This document shows positions 27,811-43,672 of a stretch of 64,000 nucleotides of DNA, one piece after another. Origin of the DNA: Trematomus loennbergii (lineage: Eukaryota > Chordata > Actinopteri > Perciformes > Nototheniidae); assembly GCA_012861695.1 (NCBI GenBank), contig JAAOOA010001173.1, positions 1 through 64,000 on the forward strand, in the 5' to 3' direction. The translations under genes were made by a program, and so were the position numbers. The stretch's first letter is position 1. Each line of letters starts with the position of its first letter. Under the pieces are notes generated by a model. The model was not told the origin of the DNA. It saw only the letters and a list, made by a program, of their open reading frames with translations, and made no database searches.

Positions 27811-30134
27811 CAAAAGTTAATTCTAATATATCAGTCGCCTACAAATGTAAGTGAAGCATCAGAATGTACTTATCTTCACCCTCTTGTGTCACTTCTGTTT
27901 CTACATGTAAACAAGCCAGATGCTACAACCAAAAAACAAGATGGGATGGCCAAGAAGCCAAATTCTTAAATACCGCAGTCCACAAACCAATGGGCGACGT
28001 CATGGTGACTACCTCCACTCGTTATGTACAGACTATATGTCATACTAAAGCAGCATTCAAAAAGCTAAATGTTCTTGTAACGTTATAACTTTGTTTTCTT
28101 ATTAAGGATGGCTGAAAACTGATACAATTTGAGTCTGAGTGAAAGGTGAACCTAACTATATTTATAGTGATAGGTAAGAATGACTGGTTATCAGAATGAA
28201 ACGACATCCCTCCATGTATTAACCAAAACTACACAATAGAGTTTTAGAGTTCATCCTTTATGTTAGATGATTGAAAAATGTATTGATCACAGCTGTCATT
28301 ACTAAATAGTTGATTTGAATAAAAGAAATCCTATGTAAAAAGCATACGGCTCTGCTTCCATTAATTGATTCAGATCAGATCAGATGAATGCACCCCCATT
28401 GAAATAAGCTTTATTAACTATGTTTTGTTGAAACTCATGGTTTGACAGGCACTACAACACCTATTTTATTTTAAACCTTTGGAATTTATACAACTGTATT
28501 GTATTTACATTTAATGTAATGGGCTTTAATTAAGTCAAGAATAATAGTCAAATGTTAACATTTTAAGTGATTTTGGGTCACACCGAAAAAGAGACTGTTT
28601 GTTGCAGGGAGGACTGGAGAACCAATCCTTTTTGCACTGTTTGTCTAATTATTGAGCTGATTTATTTGCTCCATTATTTAATCTCAAGGCCTGGTCAGAC
28701 TGGTCCTGATGAAAACAATGATTACCGCCTGAGTGTGGGCAAAGCTGGGGAATTGAACTTTCATTGTTCCGAATTAGAAAAGAACGAGAGGAATTGTTTA
28801 AAAGATATGCAGACTGTGAGATGTGTAGCAGTAGGGTGGTGAGATTCCTGCATAAAATAACCCATTTTATTCTGTAGGCTATGTTAAAAACATAACATCT
28901 AAATAAAGTAGTAGTTTAACATCTGCTTTTACTGTTTTTCGTAATGCTGTCATATTACTTTGTGATGGATTTTGGACTGTTCTTAGTACAAAAAAAGTAT
29001 TCAGCTCTTTGAAGGATTAAGGAAGTGGATTTATGCTTCCTCTAAAGGGTGCAAGGTGTTTAGATCTGCTGTCTGTAGAGGCCGTTAAAGGAGTCCGTCT
29101 GCTCTGTGTGATCATACAACCAGCTGGTGTGAGAGGGCATCTCTTGAGTCTAGACTCAAAACGTGTTACCCATGCTTCCATTTTATATTGGACACAGATT
29201 TACCAATAGCATGTTTCATTATCAAGAATATTACAATGCTTCCATTTTATTATCAAGAATATTACATAGATTGCATAGTTACCGATAGTTACGCATAGGC
29301 TTTATATGTTAAAACGTTATGTTGAAGAAACAATATGTAATTTTCTGCCACTAGTGGTCTCTCAATCAAAAACAACAAAATACACTGAGGTAGCGTCCAT
29401 TGCACCAAGTCAGGATTCCTTTATTGTTTAGCATTAGGATGCTTTTGCCAGGAGCTGAATTATACTCAGAGGTCTCCTCTTCTCCAAAACAGACAGACTA
29501 GGTGATGAACATTTCTAAAAACAGGTTTTCTCAGTCGATTCCCTGCAGTCAAAGGATGTCTGTGAGTAGCTGCATGCCAAACTGCCCCTCATGTTTGATC
29601 AGCTTCTGTCCCTGATAACTTAAGATATAGATGTTCTCAAACCATCATCAAAAAGTATCCAAAAAAAATATCCTCATAGGACATAGATATAGCACGGCCC
29701 CCTAGCTACAGTACAGGTTTCTTGTGATGTTATATTTTGACGGTTTGCTTATTGGATTGAATTATTATTGAAGTGGCAGAAATGAGGAAACATTTTTTTA
29801 CAAATTCTAATCAGATCATAGTACTAGATGAAACCGATCACTGGAGTTATGACTTCTTATCCTGTAGCTGGGACACATGTCTGTGATAAGTTGTATGCCA
29901 ATCCATCCAATGAGACTCTGAACCAAATATGTCAACCCAATGGTGGCTATTGATGGAAATGAAGTCAATCAGCAAAATCATTAGGATATTTGGGAATGAC
30001 ACACTTCTGACCCATTTTCTAGACCAAAGTAATGGACCAACTGATGTTGCCATTCCTAGAATTACATTTTCTACTGTAACACAGTATGTGTTGCATATCT
30101 ATTTGTATTTTATTTAAGGCTTATTATGTGTTAC
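27811..30134. other. anonymous non-coding stretch
   Basis: AT-rich with no gene or element ends that I can define. A small local duplication of TGCTTCCATTTTAT with ATCAAGAATATTAC occurs at about 29175-29275. Confidence 0.45.
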
Positions 30135-31253
30135 TTAAAGGTCACCTATTATGCAAAATGCACTTATTGATGTCTTTTATCCATAAATATGTGCCCCGGG
30201 TGGGTAAGGAGACTCACAAAATGTCCAAAAATACAACCCACTCTCTTTTCCTCCTTACCCACGGCCCAACCTATCGTTCCCTATTAGAAACGTATCAGAA
30301 ACAATGCGCGACCTGTTTTGGAAATACTATGGTCTGTGTTTACATTAGCAAGCCTCGCTAACACTCAGAGCTAACGCTGTACTGGAGAGAATATGTGTAA
30401 AAAAGCCGGATATAAAAGGTACTCACCTTGTGGTAAACCGAAAGAGAGAGAAACGTTTGAGCTCCATACTGTTTGAGCTCCATACTGTTTCAGAAACAGT
30501 GGCGAGCCGTCTCTGAGGGCCTAAGATATTCTACAAAATAATTATTTAAAAACATAAAAAAATATTTTTTTGTTATATTTTTCATTAGTTTTACCAAAAT
30601 AACTTGATTTAATTGTATCTAACATTTCCAAATAAATAAATATGCCTATTCAGTTTCTGTTGGAATGTGAAGGGTTACATGAAAGAAGCTCCTTTAGCCG
30701 TCTCTGCGAGTTACGCAGCGTCCACACTGCGGCGTGCGTTGAAGCTTGCCGGCGGGCGTGTCTGAAACTCGACCAACAACCAATCACATGAATCTCCCGC
30801 CCCGGACACACAAGCACGCGGTTTGATTGGCTAGAGCTTGTACTGGCATATGATTTGATTGGCTGACGCTTCAGTCGAAGCTTCAAAAGTTGGTATAGGT
30901 ATAAAAGTCACGGCTCGCCACTGTTCAGAAATAATGTGGTTGATGTGGTTTGGAACATAATATGGCGTTTAATCATGGCAGCGTTTAGCTGAGTTTCTGC
31001 TGGTAGACAGCCTTCTCTTCACAGAGCTCAGTGCCTGCATGCAAAGGGGCGTGGCCAGCAACAGCTCGGTTACATTTAAAGCTACGGACCCAGAATCAGC
31101 ACTTTAGTAACAGGGCTGGAATAGAGGGGTATGAGGTATGGCTACAATGGGTGATCTGTTTGGTATTTTGAGCAAAACACTTCAGAGACATGTTTTGTAT
31201 AGATATGGCCCTATAATATATTGTTGAAATATACCATAATAGGTGAGCTTTAA
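30135..31253. mobile_element. TTAA-flanked MITE, family A copy 1
   Basis: The ends are TTAAAGGTCACCTATTATGC and, at the right, CATAATAGGTGAGCTTTAA, so both the TTAA duplication and the inverted termini are clear. The body is related, in opposite orientation, to 38289-39004 and to fragments at 48578-49225. An unrelated hAT MITE sits inside it (30497-30923). A 21-bp local duplication (GTTTGAGCTCCATACT twice) lies just before that insertion. Confidence 0.78.
30497..30923. mobile_element. hAT-like MITE nested in MITE A1
   Basis: The inverted termini are CAGTGGCGAGCCGT and ACGGCTCGCCACTG, 14 bp and perfect. The flanking 8-bp duplication TTCAGAAA is exact (30489-30496 and 30924-30931). The sister copy of the host MITE at about 38577-38600 shows the uninterrupted sequence in reverse, TTATTTCTGAAACAGTATGAG, confirming the insertion point. 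The 427-bp element has no coding capacity. Confidence 0.92.
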
Positions 31254-31929
31254 ATCATTTACAGCCATACATGTAAATCATGAGCCAAGACATTTATAGT
31301 GATTGATTTATATTCCTCTGGTCTTGGGCTTGCCTTGTTCTTGCCACCTTTTTGGAGTCATCTATATTGTATCTCCGTTCTTGAGACCTTGGGAGAACTT
31401 AACAATAATAGGAAGATCAAAACAGAGATGCAGTTGCACCCTAGGATGTAGCTAGCTTTTGTAACAAGGCCTCTAGTCATGGCATCTACTCTGCCTATGG
31501 GGAGTGTGGCTCTGTTAATCATCATAGACAACAAACTTCTAAGCTAATGATTCACTGTAGCTGCTGTCATTACACACCCACCTCCAACTTTAATAGATGC
31601 TAAGGGCTGGGAGCTTCTCCAAATATAAACCCATCTGGATGCAAGGGAAAAAAACTGGATGACTCATCAGATGATTTTCCGTCGTATAGGGCTCCGGGTC
31701 GTGCGCTCTTTCATCTGGTTATGCTTCTGTGCAATGGCGTCAGATACAATGAGAGAGACTGTGATGTTCCATAATAAGCTTAACCATTTGAGGTACACAT
31801 TTGAATATACAAAATCTTGAGTTCAAATTAGGCTGTGTATTTTACTACGTCTTCTTTGGTTCTGAGACAATTTATCCTTTGTTCAGAAAATGATCTCTTG
31901 AGCAACTCAACTGCCTGACCGTTGCTCTC
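31254..31929. other. anonymous non-coding stretch
   Basis: No gene or repeat recognised between the two flanking mobile elements. Confidence 0.45.
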
Positions 31930-31934
31930 TATGA

Positions 31935-32778
31935 CCAACACAGTCTCACTCCCTGAACGTCCAGGAGCGACGCTTGGTCAGGGTCCTATGGCGTGCAGTT
32001 GTGACGCGCCGAGTCTCCTTCAGCTTCATAAACGGACGCAAAGAGCTTTCAACTGATTGCAATGTATTCCCATCGGCGGCGGTATTTGACGCTCAGGAAG
32101 CACCGCATCGGTCCATGTCGGCGGCAGTTAAAGGCAATGTGAGCGTCCATTCCCATTGGATAACGGAGGATTTTACACCCGGAAGTAACTATTCTCCTTA
32201 CTGTCGATTGATTTTACAGTGATATCTGCACTACTCATCAACTCAAAAACACCAGATTATCCTTGTTAATTACACAACATTGATTGGTTTAAATTGTGTA
32301 CAATGCTTTTGTATTTTTCCCTTCGATTCGGAGAAACAAATATTTTTTCTGAGTTTAGGATGGCAGAAGACACTACACTACCCAGAATCCTCAGCTGTCG
32401 TTTGGGACTACACCATGTGCTTTGCTTGACAAACCCCGTGATTAGTCCTCAAGCTCTGTGATTGGTTGACCTCCAACTGCATTCCATATGAAAAAAAACG
32501 TTTCGTAAAAGATCAAATCATACTTTATTCAGCAGTGCTTGCTTTACTCTTTGAAAGTCATCACATGAATGCATTGTAATAAATGGTTCGGCTTTATGGA
32601 CCGATGCGGTGCTTCCCTGAGCGTCAAATACCGCCGCCGATGGGAATACATTGCAATCAGTTGAAAGCTCTTTGCGTCCGTTTATGAAGCTGAAGGAGAC
32701 TCGGCGCGTCACAACTGCACGCCATAGGACCCTGACCAGGCGTCGCTCCTGGACGTTCAGGGAGTGCGACTGTGTTGG
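31935..32778. mobile_element. fold-back element with ~180-bp inverted arms
   Basis: The left arm (31935-32116) and right arm (32596-32778) are near-perfect inverted repeats starting CCAACACAGTC and ending GACTGTGTTGG. They enclose about 480 bp of unrelated sequence. Flanking TATGA occurs at 31930-31934 and 32779-32783, a likely 5-bp target duplication. Both arms are open in one frame for about 60 codons, giving two near-identical mirror-image frames with no known domain. I cannot assign the superfamily. Confidence 0.8.
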
Positions 32779-32783
32779 TATGA

Positions 32784-33263
32784 CAAGTTCCTTCATTTGA
32801 ATCAGAAGAGAGTTAATTGAAAGAGAGGCTGAGATGGCCTTGTCATGCAACGAGCTGTACAGGAAATGTCCTCTTACAGAGTTTAGCAGTGGTGGTGGTG
32901 GTGGTGAATTGGTAAAGATCTGGATGGATTATTTTGTTGTTAAACAATAACTAAGGTCTACCTGTCTAATAGCAATGGATGGTGGATATATAAATGAATC
33001 CCCAGGAACACACTTCAGAGAGGCAGATTGCTGAGAAAATGGATTGAGGTTAACCTGATTCTGACATTGTGACTTTGGCTTTCTATGATGGGTCAAAGTT
33101 GTGTAAACTATGATGGATTTTTTTTTGGGAGAATTTCAGAACCATTTAGCAGCGACTGGAAGAAAACAGAACATGATTGGTGCGACCTGTGTAGGTGATG
33201 CATTGTTAATGTAAAATAGGAATATTGATCATGGTCACTTAAAGTATTCCTCAATTCCATCAT
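32784..33263. other. anonymous stretch with a short (GGT)n
   Basis: A (GGT)n patch lies at about 32886-32907. Nothing else is recognised. Confidence 0.45.
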
Positions 33264-33640
33264 TAAAGGGTCCCTATTATGCTCATTTTTAGGTTTATAT
33301 TTCTGTGTTGTGCCTCTACTGTGACATGTTTACCTGCTTTAATGTTTATAATGTGCTTTATTTTTTTTATCATACTGCCTGTGCTGCAATGATTGTTCAA
33401 CCTGTTAGAGATGCCCCGTCCCTTAGCCGATCAGGTACAATGTGTTGGAGTGTTAGCCAACAGCAGTGCAAGGGTTACGTAGTGATGTCACTATGTTACT
33501 GAAGTAAACAAAGGAGTCCAATGGAGGCGTTTCAGTCAGGGGCAGTGGGAGAGAAACTCCCTCTGGAAGGAATTTGGGATTTTAGCCTTTGCAGACCATT
33601 TACATGCACATTTGCCTACATAAGTTCATAACTTTTCACC
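33264..33640 (+). mobile_element. TTAA MITE family C, left part only
   Basis: Starts TTAAAGGGTCCCTATTATGC. Its interior (GTTACGTAGTGATGTCACTATG, AGTAAACAAAGGAGTCCAATGG) is matched in reverse complement by the element at 35469-35850. No matching right terminus is found, so this copy is truncated, and the right limit given is approximate. Confidence 0.55.
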
Positions 33641-35468
<1,828 letters not shown>

Positions 35469-35850
35469 TTAAGGCGCTATATTATGCCTTTTTTGGGTTT
35501 CCCTTTTCCTGTAGGGTGGGTTTTTGTGCATGTAAATGTCTGCAAAGGCATTCCCACATACTCCCTCCCCCCCCTGCCTGAAACTCCTCCATTGGACTCC
35601 TTTGTTTACTTCCATAACATAATGACATCACTATGTAACACTTGCACTTCTATTGGCGAGCGCCCCAACACATTGTATGTGATCTATATGCAGCTGACCA
35701 ATCACAACAGACTGAGGGTGAAAAGAGGTGCTGCAGTATGAGAGAAATAAAGAGCTTTTTAAACACAAAAGCATTGAAACAGGTCACAGTAGAGACACAA
35801 AATACAAATATGAACCGGAAAATGAGCAGAATAGGGCCCCTATAATTATT
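35469..35850 (-). mobile_element. TTAA MITE family C, second copy (inverted)
   Basis: The left end TTAAGGCGCTATATTATGCC and the right end GAGCAGAATAGGGCCCCTAT are imperfect inverted repeats. The interior is the reverse complement of 33.4-33.5 kb (CATTGGACTCCTTTGTTTAC and CATAATGACATCACTATGTAAC). It lies about 2 kb from its inverted partner. Confidence 0.6.
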
Positions 35851-38288
35851 AAACTTAACTTTGTCGGATGGCCAGAACAATGACTCCAAATAAATGTGAC
35901 TCTGTGTCTGCTGGATGTTTAAATAGGAAACAGTTTTAGTCAGGTTAGTCATGTGAACTTAATAAAGGATTAGGTTTAGTCTTTTAGAGTTTAACTTTTG
36001 TATTTTTCTGGCCTTCTTTTAGCGTGACCATGTGTGTTGCAATAACTGTCATGCAGTTAGTTTTCCGTCATTGTTTGGATTGACAGTTGTTGGCGTTAAT
36101 GCACCAAGAAAAGCAAAGCACCAACAAAGGCTCGCAACTCCATGGACTATACCTTTAACGTAAAACCTTTCAAATGTGTGGATTTATAGCACTCATTTTG
36201 AACCAAGTGCAACAATAACATTCATTTGAAGCTGTGTTTTTGGCCGCCTCATGGATTGTCTAACCGTTTTAGCTTTAGCTTTCTTTTGATCTCCACAGGG
36301 AAATGTCTGGCTCGAGCTGCTAAATGCTCTAAGTTTAGCTCTCTAACTAACCTCTATCCTTGTCACTCTTTGATTTGGTTCGGGGCAGGTAGTGTAGAGC
36401 TTTACCCCTGAAAAGAAGCTGCTGTTGAAAACAAGGTTAATGAGAGCTGAGAGGGGGAACCAGGACAGTAAAGCTGTGAGCAGTAAAACACAAATAGAGC
36501 TGAAGGATACTAAAATGCTCTAAAGAGCTAAGAAGCTTGGGCAAAACTCATGACATTACATGTATTTATTGTTGATACAAAACTATTGATTCATTTAGCT
36601 AATATTTTGAAGGCTCACAAAGTTAAGGCCCATCAAATCTACCCAAAAAGAGAAACTATTATTTCTTAAATTACGCAACTTTATTCTCATTTTGACATAA
36701 CTTATGTGCATGAACAAACTGCCACAGTGATTATGAGTAATAGTGTAACACTGTGAGCACTTCCCCAGCTCACAGAACAGTCTGGTCCCTGTATGTCATG
36801 TGTTTGTGTGTCTTTATTTAGCACTCGCCCTCAACTCCCCATTAACCTTGAGCACATAGGCATGTAAGACAGGAAGGTGTGAATGGCTGAGGGAAAGGGA
36901 GAGAAAGATGGAGAGAAAGAGCGAGTGAGTGAGGGAACACAACATTGTAATTACCGGCTACATGCTGGTTGGCAATCATAGGCTCTCTCTTCCTCCCTCC
37001 CTCCATCCTCATCTCCTGCAGACCTCCGACATCTCTACTTCTCTCTGTCTCTCCCTCAGGGGGTCCGAGCAGGCCTGTGCAGGTGGGGTGGGGGGGGGCA
37101 GCTGTTGAGGCAGATATACACTGGAGCAGGATTCTTACTCTTTAGCACAGAACAGCAGACAGTGAGGGAGGGAGGAGTGGGGATAATTACAGCCTCCCAT
37201 GTCCCTGATGATGACTCAGTCCTATGCAGGCCCAACCTGTAGGTATATAGTATAAAGTGGCTCCATGCTTTTGTTAACTGGGCCCATACTGAGGCCTTGT
37301 TACGCTTGTGCTGGAGGAGGAGAGGCATTATGTAGTAGTTTCTATAATTGCGGTGAAGGACAGTAGTTGCTTACTGCTTCAACCACTCTATGTGTGCATA
37401 TGATAGTTTGTTCACCTATAGTGAAACATTTTCAGATAATATTGAATTGAACATTACAGTCAATCTACTCGAGCCAAAACCAATCATTTTGCCATCTTAG
37501 TCAGACTTCTTTCACCTGATTCTATCTTATCACTATCTGAAGAGAAAGACATTATTAAGAATGCAGCTTTGCTACCCCTGACTTATAGTCATTACAGATG
37601 TGGGGGTCAGTCACCCATCAAAAAAATACAATTTAAATCCCTAACCCGATCTAATCTGCTAACTTTATTCTTAGTAGCACATTTTTTAGGACTGAGGACT
37701 TTTTACAGTAAAGTTTTCATAGTGCGAAGAAAGTGACAACGAGAGCTTGACGGTGACAAAAAGAAAGAAAGAATGTGTGACTTTAAAAAAGAAAAATCAC
37801 ATTTCATACTTGTCTGTTTTTTTGCCAAAGATATAGTATTTTAACATCAACACAATAAGTTGACATTTTGTTATTGGAGAAAAGAATGCTGACACACATA
37901 TTTCATCATAGTTTCCTTTAACCAAATGAACACATCAAACGATGAAGGATACATTTCTTTTGACATTTGCAATGGTTGCCCCTTACTTTCAAATGGATCT
38001 TTGTTCAGTCTGTACATGCAGCAGGCAGCGACTTGTGGCCCTCGAGTCCAGGGTGTCAGCTTTTCGATTCACCTCAAAGAACTCCATGCTGTGCAGACAT
38101 CTGCTTAGGGGATCTAGAAGTAGTTCTCCTGCGGACTGCCAGGAGCTTCAAGTAGAGCTATCAGTGAATCTCCTCTGATGATCCTGGACGTCTAAACCTC
38201 AGCACTCAAAGCCTGGTGTCTGCTCTTCTCTACATAGGTCAAGGATACAGACTCTCGTCTCGGTTACAGCTTCACTATTCTGGCATAT
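35851..38288. other. anonymous non-coding stretch
   Basis: No gene or element seen. Purine-rich (36880-36930) and pyrimidine-rich (36983-37060) patches occur, and a run of eight G after GGTGG lies near 37090. Confidence 0.45.
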
Positions 38289-39004
38289 TTAAAGGTCTCC
38301 TATTATACTATTTTTAGGCATAAATTATCGGTCTCAGATATATAAAAAAACATGTCTAGGAAGTGTTTTGCTCAAAATACCAAACAGATAAACCCATTCT
38401 AGCCTCATACCTATATATGTCAGCCCTGTTAGAGAAGTGCTGATTCTGGGTCCGTAGCTTTAAAAAAAAAAAAAAGAAGAAAAGAGGAGAGCTCATGCAG
38501 GAGAATTCTACCGGCAGATACTCAGCTAAACGCTGCCGTGATTAAATGCAATATTATGTTTCAAACCATATCAAGGATTATTTCTGAAACAGTATGAGCT
38601 CAAATGCTTTTTCTCTCGAAGGTTTACCACAAGGCGAGTTCCTTTTTATTTCCCGCTTTTTTACACATACTCTCTCCAGTACAAGTTAGCTCTGAGTGTT
38701 AGCGATGCTTGCTAATGTGAACACAGACCATATTACGTCCAAAACACGTAGCGCATTGTTTCTGATACAGCAACGTTTCTGATAGGGCCGTGGGCGTTAA
38801 GCCAGCGCACATTTCCGATATTACGTCACGACCGCAGCAAATCTGGATCAGCTCCATTGTACCCCCGTTTTTAGAGATGTGGGTAAGGAGGAAAAGAGAG
38901 GGTTTCATTTTCTGACACTTTGTGAGTTTCTTTACACAACCGGGAGACATATTTATGTATAAAATACATCAAAGAGTGCATTTTGCATAATAGGGGACCT
39001 TTAA
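38289..39004. mobile_element. TTAA-flanked MITE, family A copy 2 (inverted relative to copy 1)
   Basis: The termini are TTAAAGGTCTCCTATTAT and ATAATAGGGGACCTTTAA, with TTAA on both sides. Blocks such as ACACTCTCTCCAGTAC-like sequence, GCGATGCTTGCTAATGTG and GCACTTTTTGATG-like sequence match 30.1-31.2 kb in reverse. This copy lacks the hAT MITE present in copy 1, and so preserves the empty site. Confidence 0.75.
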
Positions 39005-39435
39005 ACAAAAAGGAAGCCAAGTTGAACGGACTCTTCTGAAGTGAGATTCAGGACCTTCTGCCTATATCCAACTATTCATGAGTGAAGGAGCCTCGTGCTC
39101 CCCCCTTTCTGTTGAGAGCGAGCTGAGACAGAAGGCTGGCAGGAGGAGGGTGGGATGCTGCTGTGTTTTCCACTGCAGAGTTTGGAGAAAGTGAAGGGCA
39201 AGTTTTCCTCTCTGCAGCTGCAGTGGAAGTGGGAAACATAAGGTCTCAGTGTGAAGTCGGACAGAATCAGCAGCAGGGATTTCTTAGAGGACAGATCAGG
39301 GGATCTACAGCGCAGCAGGCAGCACGGGGCCATATAGAAGAAACTTTGATTCTCCTGAGACTGATAATGACTTTCTTTAATATGATCACAAATGCTTGTG
39401 TCAGTATGTTCTGTGGAAAACTTGGGAAAGAAATG
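39005..39435. other. anonymous non-coding stretch
   Basis: No gene or repeat that I can identify. Short frames on both strands have no known domain. Confidence 0.4.
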
Positions 39436-39657
39436 TATTTCAAGTATATTAGTGCGTTGGTGAGTGCATTGGTGATCGGATCAGGGGGATCAGAGGATCA
39501 CAGGTTCAAACCCCACTGCAGTCAGCATGTCGTTGTGTCCCTGGGCAAGACACTTCACCCCAAATTGCTCCTGTGGGGATTGCCCACAGTATTGAGTATG
39601 TAAGTCGCTTTGGATAAAAGCGTCTAACAAGTAACATGTAATGTAATGTAATGTAAA
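39436..39657 (+). mobile_element. tRNA-derived SINE
   Basis: The 5' part carries a pol III B-box-like word, GGTTCAAACCCC (about 39502-39513), preceded by an A-box-like TTAGTGCGTTGGTG. The 3' part ends in TAAGTCGCTTTGGATAAAAGCG followed by (TGTAA)n. That combination is a common teleost SINE design. About 220 bp, so close to full length. It is a retroposon, not a functional tRNA gene, since no acceptor stem is evident. Confidence 0.8.
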
Positions 39658-41150
<1,493 letters not shown>

Positions 41151-41159
41151 TTTACTTGT

Positions 41160-41243
41160 TAGGACACAACTGCATGCTGACTGCAGTGGGGTTTGAACCT
41201 GTGATCCTCTGATCCGATCACCAATGCACTAACCCACTGTAGT
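41160..41243 (-). mobile_element. SINE 5' fragment, minus strand
   Basis: Reverse complement of the head of the SINE at 39436-39657. It contains GGGGTTTGAACC (the B box in reverse) and matches as far as the GTCGTTGTGTCC region. The 3' part is missing and is replaced by the (CA)n tract. Its 5' edge abuts the ACTAGT array. Confidence 0.75.
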
Positions 41244-42147
41244 GGCATACATTTGTCTGCACTAATTAACTAGTAGCACCCAGAATCACTCACTAGTTAA
41301 CTAGTAAAGGCAAAGTTTCACTAGTTAACTAGTTGACACCTCTTTTGACTTTACTAGTTAACTAGTGAGTGATTCTGGGTGCTACTAGTTAACTAGTGCA
41401 GAAAAATGTATGCCACTAGTTAACTAGTTCTACTTCTTTTTTGTAACTAGTTAACATGTCAGAGCTTTTGCAGTGCACTAGTTAACTTTGTAGACTTTGG
41501 AATAAATACTCAAATGGCTTGCCATAGACGACAGCTGCCTACACTAGTTGGCTCTTTGATTTCACTTGTTAGATATATGGTCAAACTAGTTTGGCACTCT
41601 GCTTTACTAGTTAAATAAAACATTACACTAGTCACTCTTTTTCAGCAACTAGTGGCACTTTTGTCCGACTAGTTACCAAATAAGCCTTACTAGTAACGCC
41701 AGGAGCAGCACTTGTAGCACCAAAGTCCCAACTTCTAAGCTTTTTCATGAACTAGTGACCCTCTGACCGTACTAGTGACGCTAAAAGTCTTACAAGTTAA
41801 CTAGTGCGCTGCAAAAGCTCTGACATGTTAACTAGTTACAAAAAGAAGCAGAACTAGTTAACTAGTGGCATACATTTGTCTGCACTAGTTAACTAGTAGC
41901 ACCCAGAATCACTCACTAGTTAACTAGTAAAGGCAAAAGGTTCACTAGTTAACTAGTTGACGCCTCTTTTGACCTTACTAGTTAACTAGTGGGGCTCAAA
42001 ATGTCTACACGTTAACTAGTGAACCCTTTGCCCTTTACTAGTTAACTAGTGGGATACATTTAAATTCAACTAGTGAACTAGTGAGGCTTAAAATGTTCAC
42101 TAGTAGTACTAGTGGATCCCAAATGTGCACTAGTCACACTAGTTGCA
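41244..42147. repeat. ACTAGT / ACTAGTTAACTAGT palindrome array
   Basis: By my count the hexamer ACTAGT occurs about 43 times in about 900 bp, against roughly 0.2 expected by chance. The self-complementary 14-mer ACTAGTTAACTAGT occurs about 11 times. Spacers between palindromes are 10-35 bp and mostly different, so this is not a simple tandem satellite. Larger symmetry also exists. A 69-bp segment at 41244-41311 is inverted at about 41347-41416. About 124 bp from 41244 is repeated directly from 41867. Sequence at about 41417-41475 is inverted at about 41803-41866. No coding frame or known family is apparent. Confidence 0.93.
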
Positions 42148-43035
42148 TAGAATGCTAATGAGGAGGAGGGGAAAGAATGCATCGAGGTCTCCTATTGGCC
42201 CTAAGCTATAGAGTGCCACCCAGCCCAAATAGTTTCTTTAAGAGATTAAATACACTGTGTTTTAAAATACAGTCGAATGACCATATTTACACAAATATAA
42301 AACAAAAGTATTTTTGTAATTATGATCATATGACTGTATATCAAATTAGGTAAGAACATTGAAGACTTTCTTAAAATTAGAAAGTTGCCTTAGGACTGCA
42401 GACACGAATATAGATCCTCTTTAAAACATTTTATTAAGCTGCAATTTGAAAGGTGCTTGGATAAGAATGGCATTGTGATAACAGAGTGACATTATTGATG
42501 GATAGAAAGAGGAAGTAACCCTCTTCGGATCACAGCTTTGAGAGATCGCCGTGACTAAATATTAGTCTAATGCAAAATATGGAGAGGTTGTTTATCATAC
42601 GGATCTATCGTTATCCTGATTTTAAGATCTGTCCAGTGTTTCTGCTTATTAATTAATTAATGAGCACCGCTTATAAAATGTCCCACAATCATATCCACTA
42701 CTTTTGTGTCTCGAGTGCCGGTGTTCTCACACACAAGCAAAGGCACACTTGCACCAACTAAAACACAGACACAAAGCAGAACAAAGCAGAAACAGAAAAA
42801 TGTATTTTTCTCTAGCAAAACACACACTGACTGAGTTCCCACGGACAATATGTTAACAGTAGGCCTAAATACCCGACTGATGCACCTCACGTCTTCGAGA
42901 CGTTGCTAAAAACATTGCAGGAGAACGCCCCCTAAGGCTCTCCCTCACAGAGCTGAACTGACCAATCAGAATCTGGGTGTTGCCCCTGGCCCTGTGTGTG
43001 TGTGTCTGTTTGTGTGTTTGTCTGTGTATGGGTAT

Positions 43036-43036
<1 letters not shown>
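42148..43036. other. anonymous non-coding stretch
   Basis: No gene seen. (TTAA)n-like TTAATTAATTAATG lies at about 42649-42663. Confidence 0.45.
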
Positions 43037-43382
<346 letters not shown>

Positions 43383-43598
43383 AGATTGTTGTTATTTACA
43401 CTTTGCTGCTTGTTTAGCTTCATTATTGATTTCCAACAAGACCCAGTAGCTCAACGCTGATTTTGCCTTTATTTTAATTCAGTGGTAATACCCTAAAGCA
43501 GCGCGCCTCCCTGGGGGGCGCCAGAGAGCTTCAGGGGAAGCACAGCGTGAGAACAAATAACGAGAAAAAGACGAGTAAAGTGTAACTTGCACACCTTT

Positions 43599-43672
43599 GG
43601 CTGTCTGTGGAGAACGAGTTCCCCCACCTCGCCAAAGAGGCTGTAAAAGTGCTCATTCCCTTCACCTCCACC
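43599..43672 (+). pseudogene. hAT-1 transposase C-terminal remnant, part 1
   Basis: One open frame gives SVENEFPHLAKEAVKVLIPF and then TST, which matches the C-terminal dimerisation (hATC) region of SCAND3/ZBED5-like hAT transposases, where a run resembling LAKEAVKVL-PF precedes TYLCE-GFS. The frame is cut exactly at the hAT-2 insertion and resumes at 50620. Upstream catalytic parts are absent, so this is a fragment of a DNA-integrating enzyme with no function of its own. Confidence 0.8.

Noticed and set aside
31974..32850. Two near-identical proteins encoded on opposite strands
   Set aside because: They are the two arms of one inverted repeat read outward; no domain is present.
39436..39657. 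tRNA gene suggested by a B-box-like GGTTCAAACCCC
   Set aside because: There is no cloverleaf or acceptor stem, and a SINE 3' tail follows.
41244..42147. CRISPR-like or simple satellite interpretation of the ACTAGT array
   Set aside because: Repeat units are 6-14 bp palindromes with irregular spacing and larger mirror symmetry; neither model fits.
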